From positions 1 through 64,000 of the forward strand of contig JANXAW010000008.1 in the NCBI GenBank assembly GCA_025061985.1: a stretch of DNA of 64,000 nt. Reading direction: 5' to 3'. Made by a program: the position numbers and the translations under genes. This document shows positions 1-8,311 of the stretch, piece by piece; the stretch's first letter is position 1, and each line of letters begins with the position of its first letter. The notes beneath the pieces were generated by a model, which had not been told where the DNA came from, made no database searches, and saw nothing but the letters and a program-made list of their open reading frames with translations. The DNA comes from Fimbriimonadales bacterium (lineage in GTDB: Bacteria; Armatimonadota; Fimbriimonadia; Fimbriimonadales; GBS-DC).

Positions 1-1
1 G

Positions 2-139
2 ATGGTGATGCCGGGGGATAATGTGAATATGGAGGTGGAGTTGATTTCGCCGGTGGCGATTGAGGTGGGGATGCGGTTTGCCATTCGTGAGGGCGGACGC
101 ACCGTCGGCGCCGGCGTCGTCACCGAAACTTTGGACTAA
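2..139 (+). CDS. tuf: Elongation factor Tu, C-terminal fragment (cut by window edge)
   Basis: The first 45 codons visible, ending in TAA, match the last part of domain III of EF-Tu, including the near-invariant stretch [17 protein letters not shown]-Tu delivers aminoacyl-tRNA to the ribosomal A site as a GTP complex. Only the end of the beta-barrel is visible; the GTPase domain lies outside the window. A tuf gene directly before rpsJ is the classical str-S10 arrangement, but a separate promoter-like box lies between them, so rpsJ need not depend on tuf read-through. Confidence 0.95.
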   Translation: MVMPGDNVNMEVELISPVAIEVGMRFAIREGGRTVGAGVVTETLD

Positions 140-167
140 GCTTTCGCTACTCTTGTGGGGCGAGCAG

Positions 168-175
168 GGTATAAT
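168..175 (+). promoter_or_regulatory. -10 box of the S10 operon (GGTATAAT)
   Basis: GGTATAAT lies 32 nt before the rpsJ ATG in the 68-bp gap after tuf. No good -35 hexamer is seen at 16-18 nt. Unlike the leaderless-type genes elsewhere in the window, the leader here is long enough to carry a Shine-Dalgarno site (GGAGGCGAGAAGG). Confidence 0.6.
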
Positions 176-207
176 TCCCGCTTGCCCCACCCCTGGAGGC
201 GAGAAGG

Positions 208-516
208 ATGAAACGTGACAAAATCCGAATACGACTGCGTGCCTATGACCACCGCGTATTAGACGATTCTGTGAAACGGATTATTGAGCAGGTGCAGAGC
301 ACGGGCGCGCGTGTGCGCGGCCCAGTGCCCCTGCCCACTGATGTCCGTCGCTTCTGCGTCATCCGCGGACCGCACATTGACAAGATCGGGATGGAGCACT
401 TCGAAATCCGCACTCATAAGCGACTTATTGATATTCTGGAACCGAATAACCGTACCATCGACGCCCTTATGCGCTTAGACTTGCCCAGCGGTGTAGATAT
501 TGAAATCAAGCTCTAA
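208..516 (+). CDS. rpsJ: 30S ribosomal protein S10
   Basis: The 102-residue protein is full length for S10, which binds 16S rRNA in the 30S head and also serves as NusE in antitermination. Recognisable segments are [14 protein letters not shown] near the N-terminus, the loop GPVPLPT, and the C-terminal block with [13 protein letters not shown]. An AAGGAGGC site overlapping its end serves rplC. It is the first gene of a tightly packed operon running to rplE. The start is set by the GGAGG-containing sequence just upstream. Confidence 0.98.
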   Translation: MKRDKIRIRLRAYDHRVLDDSVKRIIEQVQSTGARVRGPVPLPTDVRRFCVIRGPHIDKIGMEHFEIRTHKRLIDILEPNNRTIDALMRLDLPSGVDIEIKL

Positions 517-529
517 GGAGGCAGTAGCA

Positions 530-1333
530 ATGCAAGAAGAGAAACCAACTCCTGAGTCGGGCGCGCAGGTAGAGGCGGCGCAGCCTGAGCCCACCTCTGC
601 TCCCGAGCAAGCTTCGGGCGGAGGTCAGACACCTGTCGCTACCGGGGAAGCGCCTTCTGCAGCTGCTGAAGCTGCTCCTGCGCCACCCAAGCGCGAATTG
701 CCCCCACCTCCTGTGTTGAAGGGTCTCATTGGGCGCAAACTCGGGATGACCCACATCTTCGACGACCAAGGTCGGATGGTTCCTGTTACGGTTGTGGAAC
801 TGGGCCCATGCTACGTGGTGCAGGTGCGCACCCCTGAGAAGGACGGCTACTACGCTGCCCAAGTAGGGTTTATGCCCACTAAGACCCAGCGTGTCAACAA
901 ACCCATGCTGGGCGTCTTCAAAAAAGCAGGGCTGGAAAAGCCGTTGCGCTACCTCAAGGAGTTTACCGTGTTAGAGGGGCAAGCGGTGCAGGGGCAGGAA
1001 ATCCGCGTTGAGCACGTGTTCAAAGAGGGTGAGACTGTCAAGGTCACGGGTATCTCGAAGGGTAAGGGCTTTGCGGGCGTAGTGCGTCGCTATAAGTTCG
1101 CAGGCGGTCCAAAAACGCACGGCTCAATGGTACACCGTCGTCCGCTCTCCAGTGGTGCCACGGGTCCGCAGCGCGTGTTCAAAGGAAAGCCGATGCCCGG
1201 TCGCATGGGCGGCGACCAAGTCACTGTTCGCAACTTGACTATTGTCAAGATTTTAGCCGAGAAGAACTGTGCGCTCATCAAAGGCGCCGTGCCCGGTGCT
1301 CGCAACTCCATCGTATACGTGCAGAAGCAGTAA
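530..1333 (+). CDS. rplC: 50S ribosomal protein L3 with N-terminal low-complexity extension
   Basis: L3 sits near the peptidyl-transferase centre and is an early assembly protein. The canonical fold begins around residue 64 (GLIGRKLGMTHIF) and continues through FAGVVRRYKFAGGPKTHGS and RVFKGKPMPGRMGG. Before it lie about 60 residues rich in Ala, Pro, Glu and Gln that ordinary L3 (about 205-210 aa) lacks, giving 267 aa. The ATG at 530 follows the AAGGAGGCAGTAGCA leader; an in-frame codon at 500 lies inside rpsJ and is unlikely. The tail has coding-like composition and no frameshift, so it looks genuine. Confidence 0.96.
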   Translation: MQEEKPTPESGAQVEAAQPEPTSAPEQASGGGQTPVATGEAPSAAAEAAPAPPKRELPPPPVLKGLIGRKLGMTHIFDDQGRMVPVTVVELGPCYVVQVRTPEKDGYYAAQVGFMPTKTQRVNKPMLGVFKKAGLEKPLRYLKEFTVLEGQAVQGQEIRVEHVFKEGETVKVTGISKGKGFAGVVRRYKFAGGPKTHGSMVHRRPLSSGATGPQRVFKGKPMPGRMGGDQVTVRNLTIVKILAEKNCALIKGAVPGARNSIVYVQKQ

Positions 1334-1346
1334 TGAGGTGATCTGT

Positions 1347-1979
1347 ATGCCGAAAGCCAGTTTGTGCAATGCGCAAGGGCAAGTCATCGGCGAGGTGGAG
1401 CTGAGCGAACGCCTGTTTGGAACGAAGGGCAGGCTCAGCGTAGTGCATCGCGCGGTGGTAGCGGAACTTGCCCACCAACGCCAAGGCACCCACAGCACCA
1501 AGACCCGCGGCGAGGTACGCGGAGGTGGGCGCAAGCCATGGCCCCAGAAACACACAGGGCGCGCTCGCCAAGGCTCCATTCGCGCCCCTCAGTGGCGCAA
1601 AGGGGGTATTGTGCACGGACCTAAGCCCCGTGACTACGACCTCATTGTCAACAAGAAAGAGCGACGCCTTGCCTTCCGCACCGCCCTCACCGACAAAGTC
1701 GAAAACGGCGCCTTGCTCGTTGTAGATAACTTGGACTTCCCTGAGATTAAGACGAAGCACGCAGTTGCCTTTCTGAAAGCGCTCGGAGTAGAAGAAGGCG
1801 AGCGCGTACTTGTCTTGCTGCACGAGCCGAACGAGCGCGTGTATAAGTCATTCCGCAACATTCCGAATGTGCTGGTGCGAATTGCTCCTGCCTTTGCTCT
1901 GCACGAACTTATCCCTGCGCAACGCGTGATCGCCACCCAACAGGCTATCGCTAAGATGGAGGAGGTTTGGGCGCGATGA
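1347..1979 (+). CDS. rplD: 50S ribosomal protein L4
   Basis: The 210-aa protein lines the polypeptide exit tunnel and in some bacteria represses its own S10 operon. The extended loop GGGRKPWPQKHTGRARQGS and the following RAPQWRKGG are diagnostic. The ATG at 1347 follows GAGGTGATCTGT and gives the expected N-terminus; the longer reading frame from 1269 overlaps rplC and is rejected. Its TGA overlaps the start of rplW as ATGA, suggesting translational coupling. Confidence 0.97.
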   Translation: MPKASLCNAQGQVIGEVELSERLFGTKGRLSVVHRAVVAELAHQRQGTHSTKTRGEVRGGGRKPWPQKHTGRARQGSIRAPQWRKGGIVHGPKPRDYDLIVNKKERRLAFRTALTDKVENGALLVVDNLDFPEIKTKHAVAFLKALGVEEGERVLVLLHEPNERVYKSFRNIPNVLVRIAPAFALHELIPAQRVIATQQAIAKMEEVWAR

Positions 1980-2266
1980 AACACCCTACCCAAGTCATCA
2001 TTCGCCCTGTCATTACCCAAAAAAGCACGATGCTGCGTATGCAGCACAACCAATACGTCTTTGAGGTGGCGGATGATGCTACTAAGATCGATATCAAAAA
2101 CGCCATTAGGCAGCTGTACAACGTGGATGTAGTCAAGGTGCGCACGATGTGGGTCAAGCCTAAGCCTAAGCGGTTCGGCATCCGCAGCCAAGGACACACG
2201 AAGGCTTGGAAAAAGGCTATTGTGACCCTCAAGCCCAACCAGACGATTGAGGACTTCAATCTGTAA
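1976..2266 (+). CDS. rplW: 50S ribosomal protein L23
   Basis: The 96-aa protein surrounds the exit tunnel and docks trigger factor and SRP. The sequence [10 protein letters not shown] near the N-terminus and the core [16 protein letters not shown] are typical. The ATG overlaps the rplD stop (ATGA) and has GGAGGAGG about ten bases upstream inside rplD; a TTG at 1967 is possible but less likely. Confidence 0.97.
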   Translation: MKHPTQVIIRPVITQKSTMLRMQHNQYVFEVADDATKIDIKNAIRQLYNVDVVKVRTMWVKPKPKRFGIRSQGHTKAWKKAIVTLKPNQTIEDFNL

Positions 2267-2283
2267 GATGGAGGAAAGTAGCG

Positions 2284-3108
2284 ATGCCAGTCAAGAAGTG
2301 GAAGCCGACCTCGCCCGGCAGACGCTTTATGGTGACCTCCACCTACGAGGAGATCACCAAGGATGAGCCGGAAAAGCGCCTGACCGTAGGGCTGCGCAAA
2401 ACTGGTGGGCGCAACAATATGGGGCGCGTCACAGCCCGCCACCGCGGTGGAGGCAACAAACGCCTCTATCGCATCATTGATTTCAAGCGCGACAAGGACG
2501 GGATTCCCGCGAAAGTAATCGCGATTGAATACGACCCGAACCGCTCGGCTCGGATCGCCTTACTAGAGTACGAGGACGGCGAGCGCCGCTACATCCTAGC
2601 GCCAGTGGGGTTGGAAGTGGGGATGACCGTAATGAGCGGTCCTGATGCGGACATTCTGCCAGGCAATGCGCTGCCCCTACGGAACATCCCCGTTGGCACG
2701 CTGGTGCATAATGTAGAACTGTATCCGGGCAAGGGTGGGCAATTAGCACGCAGCGCAGGCGCAGCTGCCCAAGTTTTGGCGAAAGAGGGCAACTACGCAA
2801 CCTTGCGAATGCCCTCGGGCGAAATACGGCTGGTTCATCTCGACTGTCGCGCTACGATTGGGCAAGTCGGCAACCTCGACCATGAGAACGAGGTGTGGGG
2901 CAAGGCAGGTAAATCGCGCTGGATGGGGCGCCGTCCCCACGTGCGCGGTTCCGCGATGACCCCGCGCGACCACCCACACGGCGGTGGCGAGGGTAAAGCC
3001 CCCATCGGCTTGCCACACCCCAAAACTCCATGGGGCAAGCCTGCTCTTGGCGTCAAAACCCGTCGCAATAAGCGCACAGACCGATTCATCATCAAGCGGA
3101 GGAAGTAG
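2284..3108 (+). CDS. rplB: 50S ribosomal protein L2
   Basis: The 274-aa, full-length L2 is a primary 23S rRNA-binding protein needed for subunit joining and peptidyl transfer. It carries the OB and SH3-like folds: [19 protein letters not shown] early and the conserved C-terminal [14 protein letters not shown] with the functionally important histidine. It starts after ATGGAGGAAAGTAGCG and ends three bases before rpsS. Confidence 0.98.
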   Translation: MPVKKWKPTSPGRRFMVTSTYEEITKDEPEKRLTVGLRKTGGRNNMGRVTARHRGGGNKRLYRIIDFKRDKDGIPAKVIAIEYDPNRSARIALLEYEDGERRYILAPVGLEVGMTVMSGPDADILPGNALPLRNIPVGTLVHNVELYPGKGGQLARSAGAAAQVLAKEGNYATLRMPSGEIRLVHLDCRATIGQVGNLDHENEVWGKAGKSRWMGRRPHVRGSAMTPRDHPHGGGEGKAPIGLPHPKTPWGKPALGVKTRRNKRTDRFIIKRRK

Positions 3109-3111
3109 CGT

Positions 3112-3402
3112 ATGGCACGCTCGCGCAAGAAGGGACCTTATGTAGACCCGAAGCTGATGAAGAAGGTGCTGGCAATGCGGGAGCTGCCACCAGCGCAGCG
3201 ACGCCCCATCAAGACTTGGTCGCGCCGCTCGACCATCGTGCCAGAAATGATTGGGCTCACCTTCGCCGTGCATGACGGGCGCAAGCACGTGCCCGTGTAC
3301 GTCACTGAACAGATGGTCGGGCACAAGCTAGGTGAGTTCGTGCCCACACGCACCTTCCGCGGTCACAAAGGCGCTGAGAAAACTGTCAAGATCCAAAAGT
3401 GA
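3112..3402 (+). CDS. rpsS: 30S ribosomal protein S19
   Basis: The 96-aa S19 forms a complex with S13 in the 30S head near the A-site tRNA. Signature segments are [13 protein letters not shown] at the start, [16 protein letters not shown] in the middle and [13 protein letters not shown] near the end. The preceding rplB end contains AGCGGAGGAAGTAGCG, which serves as ribosome binding site. Confidence 0.98.
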   Translation: MARSRKKGPYVDPKLMKKVLAMRELPPAQRRPIKTWSRRSTIVPEMIGLTFAVHDGRKHVPVYVTEQMVGHKLGEFVPTRTFRGHKGAEKTVKIQK

Positions 3403-3412
3403 GGCGATCACG

Positions 3413-3802
3413 ATGAGAGCTGTAGCACGCTATGTTCGGATCCCGCCGCGTAAAGCGCGGTTAGCCATCGATTTGGTGCGCGGTAAGCAGGTTGATGAGG
3501 CGCTGGCGATTTTGCAGCGCCTGCCCAACAAGTCTGCCCGCATCGCTCGCAAAGTGCTCGAATCGGCGATTGCCAATGCGATGCACAACTACAACCTGTC
3601 GCCGAATACGCTTTACGTCCATCGCGCATATGTTGATGAAGGACCGCGCTGGAAACGCATCCTGCCCAAAGACCGAGGGCGGGCGTTCCGAATTCTCAAG
3701 CGCACCAGCCACATTACGATTGAATTAGGCGTTGGGGCGCCACAAGCGCGCTCGCGCCGTAAACAAACTCCCGCGCAACAAGTGCAGGAGGCGCAGAGCT
3801 AA
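3413..3802 (+). CDS. rplV: 50S ribosomal protein L22
   Basis: L22 binds several 23S rRNA domains and its beta-hairpin reaches into the exit tunnel, where macrolide-resistance changes map. The 129-aa product has VRIPPRKARLAIDLVRGK at the start and GRAFRILKRTSHITIEL near the end. The ATG at 3413 follows GAGGCGATCACG; an upstream in-frame start at 3332 lies within rpsS and is discarded. The stop overlaps the rpsC start as TAATG. Confidence 0.97.
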   Translation: MRAVARYVRIPPRKARLAIDLVRGKQVDEALAILQRLPNKSARIARKVLESAIANAMHNYNLSPNTLYVHRAYVDEGPRWKRILPKDRGRAFRILKRTSHITIELGVGAPQARSRRKQTPAQQVQEAQS

Positions 3803-4653
3803 TGGGTCAGAAAATCCATCCGATCGGTTTTCGGGTAGGGATCACACGCGACTGGGATAGTCGCTGGTACGCTCCTAAAAAGCTGTACCGACACTTTGTG
3901 TATGAGGACTACCTGATTCGGCGCACGATCAAAGAGGGTTGGTACAGCGCTGGCATCTCACGTATCGAAATCGAGCGCGCTGCCAACATTGTGCGTGTGA
4001 TTATTAACGCAGCGCGCCCGGGGCAGATCATTGGGCGCGGCGGGCAAGGGATTGAGGAAATAACGAAGGCGATTTACAAAGCTATCTACCCCAGCAAGCC
4101 TGAACTGCGCATTGATGTAGTAGACGTACGCAATCCTGAACAAGACGCGCAACTAATAGCAGAGAACATCGCGAGCCAGTTGGAGCGACGTGTGTCGCAC
4201 CGCCGCCTGATTCGCCAAGTTATCGCCCGCGCCAAGCGCATGAATTGGCGGGGTGTGAAGGTGATGGTGTCAGGGCGTCTAGGCGGTGCCGAGATTGCTC
4301 GTACGGAGTGGGATCGGTGGGGGCGCGTGCCTTTGCAGACCCTGCGCGCCGATATCGACTACGGTTTTGCCGTTGCCTACACGATCTACGGCACCATAGG
4401 CGTCAAGGTGTGGATTTACAAGGGCGATATTCCTGCCACTGAGCGGCGCATTTTCCTTTCTTCTTCTATGGCTGTGCCTGAAACGACAGGATTACCTGCC
4501 GAAGCGCGGCGCGGTGCACGCCCTGCTGCGGCGGGGCGGGCGGAACGCCCTACGGGGCGACGCCGACGCGGACGCGGAGGACGAGGGCGCCGCGGTGGTG
4601 CAAGCGAGCGTCCCCCAAGCGGAGGCGCTCCAGAGACGCCTGTTGAAGAGTGA
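3802..4653 (+). CDS. rpsC: 30S ribosomal protein S3 with long C-terminal tail
   Basis: S3 lines the mRNA entry channel. Residues 1-215 carry the KH type II domain (IIGRGGQGIEEIT) and the C-terminal domain (SGRLGGAEIART, GVKVWIYKGDI). The last roughly 60 residues are an Ala/Arg/Gly/Pro-rich, probably disordered tail with RGRGGRGRRGG-type repeats. The total of 283 aa exceeds the usual 210-240. Start and stop overlap or closely abut neighbouring genes. Confidence 0.97.
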   Translation: MGQKIHPIGFRVGITRDWDSRWYAPKKLYRHFVYEDYLIRRTIKEGWYSAGISRIEIERAANIVRVIINAARPGQIIGRGGQGIEEITKAIYKAIYPSKPELRIDVVDVRNPEQDAQLIAENIASQLERRVSHRRLIRQVIARAKRMNWRGVKVMVSGRLGGAEIARTEWDRWGRVPLQTLRADIDYGFAVAYTIYGTIGVKVWIYKGDIPATERRIFLSSSMAVPETTGLPAEARRGARPAAAGRAERPTGRRRRGRGGRGRRGGASERPPSGGAPETPVEE

Positions 4654-4664
4654 GGTGAACCACG

Positions 4665-5114
4665 ATGCTAATGCCAAAGCGTACAAAGTATCGCAAGCAA
4701 CAACGCGGGCGGCGCAAAGGGATTTCTAAGGGCGCGCGCGAGCTGCACTTTGGCGATTTCGGGCTGGTCGCTTTAGAACCAGCCTGGATCACGAACCGCC
4801 AGATGGAGGCTGCGCGCGTGGCGATCGTGCGTTACCTTCGCCGCGGCGGCAAAATCTGGTTCCGAATCTTCCCCGATAAGCCCTACACAAAGCGCCCCGC
4901 CGAAACGCGCATGGGGTCAGGAAAGGGCAACGTGGAAGGCTGGGTCGCCGTTGTGCGCCGCGGACGCATCATTATAGAGCTTGGTGGCGTAGACGAGGAA
5001 CGCGCCCGCGAAGCCCTGCGCCGCGCTGGGCACAAGCTCCCCATCAAAACCAAAATCGTTTCTAAAGCCGATTTCGCGCTTGGCGTAGAAACCGCAGGAG
5101 GTGAGACCGCATGA
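4665..5114 (+). CDS. rplP: 50S ribosomal protein L16
   Basis: L16 helps position A-site tRNA. Conserved parts are [14 protein letters not shown] at the start, [20 protein letters not shown] and [21 protein letters not shown]. The ATG at 4665 is seven bases after GAGGTG; a second ATG at 4671 gives the more conventional MPKRTKY start, so two residues are uncertain. The stop overlaps the rpmC start as ATGA. Confidence 0.97.
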   Translation: MLMPKRTKYRKQQRGRRKGISKGARELHFGDFGLVALEPAWITNRQMEAARVAIVRYLRRGGKIWFRIFPDKPYTKRPAETRMGSGKGNVEGWVAVVRRGRIIIELGGVDEERAREALRRAGHKLPIKTKIVSKADFALGVETAGGETA

Positions 5115-5320
5115 AGCCTCTCAAGCCAGACCAGCTCCGCCGAATGACTATGGCTGAGCTGCAAAAAGAGCTGGACAACATGCGGATGGAACTCTACCGC
5201 CTGCGCGTGCAAAAAACTATCGGACAGCTCAAAGATACTGACTCTATCCGTCAGCTCAAGCGCAACATCGCGCGCGTGCTGACCATCATTAACGAGAAAC
5301 GACGACAAGCAGGTAACTAA
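5111..5320 (+). CDS. rpmC: 50S ribosomal protein L29
   Basis: The 69-aa, two-helix protein lies next to L23 at the tunnel exit. [20 protein letters not shown] and [15 protein letters not shown] match the family helices. Start overlaps the rplP stop, with AGGAGGTGAG in the end of rplP as ribosome binding site. Confidence 0.96.
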   Translation: MKPLKPDQLRRMTMAELQKELDNMRMELYRLRVQKTIGQLKDTDSIRQLKRNIARVLTIINEKRRQAGN

Positions 5321-5335
5321 GTGGGGTAAACTGCC

Positions 5336-5668
5336 ATGGGCGAGGAAGTCATTCAAGCAGAAGCGACGACCGAGACGCCCACAGCGGCGGCTGCCGAGAG
5401 CGCGGAAACGCGCCCTTACCGTGGGCGACGCAAAGTGCGCGTTGGCATCGTCGTGAGCGACAAAATGGACAAAACCGTAGTGGTGGCAGTAACGCGCAGC
5501 TTTCGCCACCCACTTTACAAGAAAACAATTCGGCGCACCAAGAAGTACATGGCTCATGACGAACACAATCAGTGTCGCGTGGGCGATCGTGTGGAGATCG
5601 TGGAGACGCGCCCGCTCAGCCGCCATAAACGCTGGCGCGTCCGCCGCATCTTAGAACGCGCGCAGTAG
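5336..5668 (+). CDS. rpsQ: 30S ribosomal protein S17 with N-terminal extension
   Basis: S17 is a primary 16S rRNA-binding OB-fold protein. The canonical domain begins near residue 33 ([20 protein letters not shown]) and continues to [21 protein letters not shown]. The first roughly 30 residues are Glu/Ala/Thr-rich and absent from typical 80-90-aa S17. The start follows a weak GGGGTAAACTGCC sequence. Confidence 0.96.
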   Translation: MGEEVIQAEATTETPTAAAAESAETRPYRGRRKVRVGIVVSDKMDKTVVVAVTRSFRHPLYKKTIRRTKKYMAHDEHNQCRVGDRVEIVETRPLSRHKRWRVRRILERAQ

Positions 5669-5680
5669 GAGGGATAAGCG

Positions 5681-6085
5681 ATGATTCAGCCGTTCACTCG
5701 TCTGAAGGTGGCTGACAACTCGGGGGCACGCGAGGTGATGTGCATCCGCGTGCTCAAAGGCTCGAACGCCCGCTATGGCTATGTGGGCGATGTTATCGTA
5801 GCATCGGTCAAGGATGCTGCCCCTAGTGTTCCCAGCAAGAAGGGCGAGGTGCGCCGCAGCGATATCGTGCGCAAGGGCGATGTCGTGCGTGCCGTGATCG
5901 TGCGCACGCGCTACCCAATTCGTCGCCCCGACGGAAGCACGCTGCGGTTCGACGATAATGCTTGCGTAATCATTGACCCGCGTACAGGGGAGCCAAAAGG
6001 CACGCGCATCTTCGGACCCGTAGCACGCGAGCTGCGCGATAAGCAGTTCATGCGCATCATTTCGCTGGCGCCCGAGGTGCTCTAA
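5681..6085 (+). CDS. rplN: 50S ribosomal protein L14 with internal insertion
   Basis: L14 lies at the intersubunit face and forms part of bridges B5 and B8. The start [20 protein letters not shown] and the end [22 protein letters not shown] are canonical. At 134 aa it is about 12 residues longer than usual (122); the extra residues fall around 48-60 ([14 protein letters not shown]) before [12 protein letters not shown]. Strong AGGAGG upstream. Confidence 0.97.
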   Translation: MIQPFTRLKVADNSGAREVMCIRVLKGSNARYGYVGDVIVASVKDAAPSVPSKKGEVRRSDIVRKGDVVRAVIVRTRYPIRRPDGSTLRFDDNACVIIDPRTGEPKGTRIFGPVARELRDKQFMRIISLAPEVL

Positions 6086-6098
6086 GGAGGCGAGGCAT

Positions 6099-6449
6099 AT
6101 GGTTCGCAAGTTAGAAAAGCCATTGCGCATGAAAATCCGCACAGGCGACCTCGTGCAGATCATCTCTGGCAAAGATAAGGGGCAGCGTGGGCGCGTTCAG
6201 CGCGTCTTCCCACGCGAGAACCGCGTCATTGTCGAGGGGCTAAACCTCGTGTGGAAGCACCAAAAGCCCCGCCGCTTAGACCAGAAGGGCACAAAGATCC
6301 AAATCCCCGCTCCCCTGCACGCCAGCAAAGTGATGTTGGTTTGCCCGCACTGCGATAAGCCCACGCGCGTGGGGCGCGTGCGCGGACAAGACGGAAAGCT
6401 CCACCGCGTGTGCAAAAAGTGCGGCGAAATGATCGACGCCACGAAGTGA
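6099..6449 (+). CDS. rplX: 50S ribosomal protein L24
   Basis: L24 starts 50S assembly. A KOW motif is seen at residues 11-40 ([19 protein letters not shown]). The C-terminal part has two cysteine pairs, CPHC and CKKC, forming the zinc-ribbon element seen in one L24 subtype. The length of 116 aa is normal. The ATG follows AAGGAGGCGAGGCAT. Confidence 0.96.
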   Translation: MVRKLEKPLRMKIRTGDLVQIISGKDKGQRGRVQRVFPRENRVIVEGLNLVWKHQKPRRLDQKGTKIQIPAPLHASKVMLVCPHCDKPTRVGRVRGQDGKLHRVCKKCGEMIDATK

Positions 6450-6459
6450 GGGAACAGCC

Positions 6460-7113
6460 ATGGCAAAGCAAAAAACGCCACCACCGCCACAACAGCCACA
6501 GGGCAAGAAGGCAGGTAAGGAACAAAAGCCTGTACAGCTATATGAGACGGGCGACGGCGAGATTGTGCGCCTGCGCCCACGCCTACGCATCCACTACGAA
6601 CAAGTCGTGCGCCCACAACTGCAACAACAGTTTAACTACAAAAACCCGATGCAAATTCCACGCTTGGAGAAAATCGTCATCAACATGGGTGTGGGCAAGG
6701 GCGAGCAAGAACCCAAGCAGCTGGAAAATGCGATGCGCGACCTCGCGCTCATTTCTGGGCAAAAGCCCGTCGTAACGCTCGCGAAGCGCTCTATCTCTAA
6801 CTTCCGCATCCGCAAAGGGCACAGGATTGGTTGCAAAGTCACCTTGCGTGGCGACCGTATGTACGTGTTTTTGGAGAAGCTTATCAACATCGTGTTGCCG
6901 CGCATTCGCGACTTCGTGGGTCTTTCGCGCCGGTCGTTCGACGGGCGCGGTAACTACTCGATGGGATTGCGCGAGCAAATTCTGTTCCCAGAGATTGTGT
7001 ATGACCAAGTAGATCGCATCCGTGGGATGGACATTACGATTTGCACCACCGCTAAGACCGACGAGGAAGCCTACGCGCTACTCAAAGCGCTAGGCATGCC
7101 CTTCCGCGATTAG
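6460..7113 (+). CDS. rplE: 50S ribosomal protein L5 with N-terminal extension
   Basis: L5 binds 5S rRNA and contacts P-site tRNA. The canonical region starts around residue 40 and contains [32 protein letters not shown] and [19 protein letters not shown]. About 25-30 Lys/Gln/Pro-rich residues precede it, giving 217 aa against about 180. It is the last ribosomal gene of this operon here: the usual rpsN-rpsH-rplF continuation is absent and a strong hairpin follows directly. Confidence 0.97.
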   Translation: MAKQKTPPPPQQPQGKKAGKEQKPVQLYETGDGEIVRLRPRLRIHYEQVVRPQLQQQFNYKNPMQIPRLEKIVINMGVGKGEQEPKQLENAMRDLALISGQKPVVTLAKRSISNFRIRKGHRIGCKVTLRGDRMYVFLEKLINIVLPRIRDFVGLSRRSFDGRGNYSMGLREQILFPEIVYDQVDRIRGMDITICTTAKTDEEAYALLKALGMPFRD

Positions 7114-7119
7114 CCTAAC

Positions 7120-7147
7120 GGTGCGACGACATCCTTGTCGTCGCACC
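7120..7147 (+). terminator. Perfect 12-bp hairpin ending the ribosomal operon
   Basis: GGTGCGACGACA and its exact complement TGTCGTCGCACC flank a 4-nt loop seven bases after the rplE stop. There is no U-tract, so it may act with Rho, stabilise the mRNA 3' end, or be a terminator type that does not need uridines. Confidence 0.6.
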
Positions 7148-7159
7148 CCCTGGTAAGGA

Positions 7160-8311
7160 ATGTACGAGAGTTGCCTCATCTTCCCGCGGGATGGCTGGCA
7201 TAACCACGCGCCCAGCCTCGTGGAGTACCCCAATGGCGATTTGCTGGTGTGTTGGTACAGCGGTTCGGGGGAACGCACTGCCGATGATGTGTGCATCCTT
7301 GGCGCGCGCTTAGTATGGGGTGCCTCGGAATGGAGCGCGCCTTTTCTGCTTGCCGACACCCCGAACTACCCCGACTGCAACCCCGTCTTGTTCCTTGATG
7401 CCCGCCAGCGACTGTGGCTTGTTTGGCTTACCGTAATCGATCATCGTTGGGAGAATGCCCTACTGAAGTACCGCATTAGTACCGACTATGAGCAAGCGCT
7501 TGCGCCCCGTTAGACAGCAGGTGGGGTGCTGCACATTTTGCCTGGCGCGGAGTTTGTGGAGCAGGTAGAGGCGTGGCTGCAGCGGCTGGAAGCGCACGCG
7601 AGCCAGTTGCCCGTCGCTAAGCGCGTTCGGTTAGAGGTATATGCGCGCACAGTTCGGCATCGTCTGCACAACGGCTTGGCGCGTCAACTGGGATGGATGA
7701 CGCGCCTCCCACCGCTTGTTGAGGGCGAGCGTTTGCTGCTACCGCTGTACTCGGATGGATTCGGCTTTTCGCTGATAGCGATCAGCGAGAACTCAGGCGA
7801 GAGCTGGCAAGTAAGTGCTCCGATTCTGGGCGTTGGCGCTGTTCAGCCTACTCTGCTGCGCCGTTCCGATGGCACGCTGGTGGCTTTCATGCGCGATAAC
7901 GGCGCGCCCCCTAATCCGCGTGTTTGTTGCGTACTCGTACGACGGTGGCAAGCACTGGACCGAGGCGCAGAAAACAGCCTTGCCTAACCCTGGTGCCAGC
8001 ATTGCTGCGCTAGCACTACGCACGGGCGAGTGGCTGCTGATTGGCAACGACACAGAGCAAGGCCGCCATCAGTTAGCCATCTGGCTTTCGGAGGACGAGG
8101 GGCGTACGTGGTACGCTATCTGGAGCGCAGCGCACTCGGGCAGGCACGCTATGCCTATCCTTGCGCTATTCAGGCGCGGGATGGGACGATCCATGTTGTA
8201 TATAGCTATGCGCTAGAGCAGGGCGACTTGCCTAAAGACGAGCTCGGACGCTCCAAGCGTAGTAGCATCAAATGGGTGCGGTTCACGCGCGAGTGGCTGC
8301 TCAGCGTGTAA
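7160..8311 (+). pseudogene. Sialidase/BNR-repeat family protein, broken by one stop and two frameshifts
   Basis: Joined across frames, the product resembles intracellular-type sialidase-like (BNR_2) proteins: SLVEYPNGDLLVCWYSG, Asp-box-like SENSGESWQ, SYDGGKHW and SEDEGRTW, and near the end ARYAYPCAIQARDGTIHV. A TAG at 7511 interrupts where the frame otherwise continues (probably TGG to TAG). Near 7918 the frame shifts, and near 8105 it shifts back. No signal peptide is visible. Three lesions argue for decay, though two single-base shifts could be assembly errors. It lies where the rest of the spc ribosomal operon would be expected. Confidence 0.8.

Noticed and set aside
4500-4645. GC-rich repetitive stretch
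   Set aside because: It is the in-frame low-complexity tail of S3, not an independent repeat element.
7511-8110. Possible programmed frameshifts or recoding in the sialidase-like gene
   Set aside because: There are three separate lesions including a plain stop, with no slippery heptamer, stop-site pairing or downstream structure seen; decay or errors are simpler.
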